Positions 51,977 through 52,248 of a stretch of DNA of 52,248 nucleotides are shown here, in pieces. Under the pieces are notes generated by a model that was given only the letters and a program-made list of their open reading frames with translations, had not been told where the DNA came from and ran no database searches. The translations under genes were made by a program, and so were the position numbers. The first letter of the stretch is position 1; each line of letters opens with the position of its first letter. The stretch covers positions 1 through 52,248 of the forward strand of contig JANINW010000019.1 in the NCBI GenBank assembly GCA_024508935.1. The letters are read 5' to 3'. The stretch is from Flavipsychrobacter sp. GTDB taxonomy: Bacteria; Bacteroidota; Bacteroidia; Chitinophagales; Chitinophagaceae.

Positions 51977-52248
51977 CTACATATTCACCTTATCAGGGTC
52001 ACCCATTTTGCCGCTGTTGTAGTCGCGTATGCATTGGTTTATCTGTTGCTCGTTGTTCATTACAAACGGGCCGTAGGAGAATACCGGTTCATTGAGTGGC
52101 TGACCGCCCAGCACAAAAATTTCTGCACCTTCTTCGCTATAGAGGTTGATATTGGATGCACCGCGCTGGTATAGCGCCAGTTGGTTGGGTTGCAATGCCT
52201 GCTGGCCTTCCAGCTCCAGCTTACCGCTCACAGCGTATATAAATGCAT
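51977..52248 (-). CDS. Pirin-family protein, C-terminal end
   Basis: The last 90 residues of a cupin-fold pirin; the 5' part lies beyond the window. The frame is open to the window edge (AFIYAVSGKLELEGQQALQ) and contains the C-terminal pirin pattern GAEIFVLGGQPLNEPVFSYG, then PFVMNNEQQINQCIRDYNSG and the ending KMGDPDKVNM. Pirins are iron-binding proteins; some have quercetinase activity or act as transcription cofactors. Only the second cupin barrel is visible, so iron ligands of the first cannot be judged. Identity is secure at family level. Confidence 0.85.
   Translation of the reverse strand, partial: AFIYAVSGKLELEGQQALQPNQLALYQRGASNINLYSEEGAEIFVLGGQPLNEPVFSYGPFVMNNEQQINQCIRDYNSGKMGDPDKVNM

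Overview
The window looks like chromosome from a member of the Bacteroidota, most likely a Chitinophagaceae-type organism. The signs are three long outer-membrane proteins of the carboxypeptidase-regulatory/plug/barrel type, a PorX response regulator (type IX secretion control), a Reg_prop/Y_Y_Y hybrid sensor kinase, and several copies of the Bacteroidota -7 promoter box TAnnTTTG (best cases upstream of gcvP and purL). No rRNA, canonical tRNA, IS element, prophage or CRISPR array was seen.

Layout. 1-6.1 kb: end of dnaK, a small outer-membrane barrel, a DinB-family protein, a Cys/Met-metabolism PLP enzyme, a thiolase and an ACMSD-type amidohydrolase. 6.1-19.5 kb: three related outer-membrane barrel proteins around a divergent sensor kinase, a LuxR-type response regulator, an amino-acid permease and a small membrane protein. 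A 17-bp inverted repeat, TCACCC-N5-GGGTGA, recurs upstream of two of the barrel genes, the kinase and (degenerate) the regulator, and is probably the regulator's own operator. 19.6-29.1 kb: SMC (split by a one-base frameshift), a lipoprotein, HscA, adenosylhomocysteinase, a small phosphatase, a barrel protein, and a zeta-like kinase overlapping a 55-residue ORF, bracketed by two near-identical terminators. 29.2-36.9 kb: glycine decarboxylase, an orphan ParA, a MoxR ATPase coupled to a 685-residue exported protein, and a His/Gly-rich secreted protein.

36.9-41.1 kb is the most unusual part: a WYL regulator divergent from RtcB RNA ligase, with a perfect 9-bp inverted repeat between them. A 534-bp non-coding stretch after rtcB carries two tandem circularly permuted tRNA-like modules: T arm first, then a closed acceptor hairpin, then the D arm. 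A slipin-type SPFH protein with two extra N-terminal repeats follows. I read this as an RNA-repair locus in which RtcB, permuted tRNA mimics and a scaffold protein are expressed together under WYL control.

41.1-52.2 kb is mostly housekeeping: PorX, a GNAT acetyltransferase, a DUF6089-like barrel, NAD kinase behind a POTRA/barrel protein, a cytochrome-like/YncE lipoprotein with FolB, a YrdB-like membrane protein, PurL, an A+T-rich HNH endonuclease gene that looks acquired, and the C-terminal end of a pirin.

All functions are assigned from reading the translated sequence. No database search or folding program was run.
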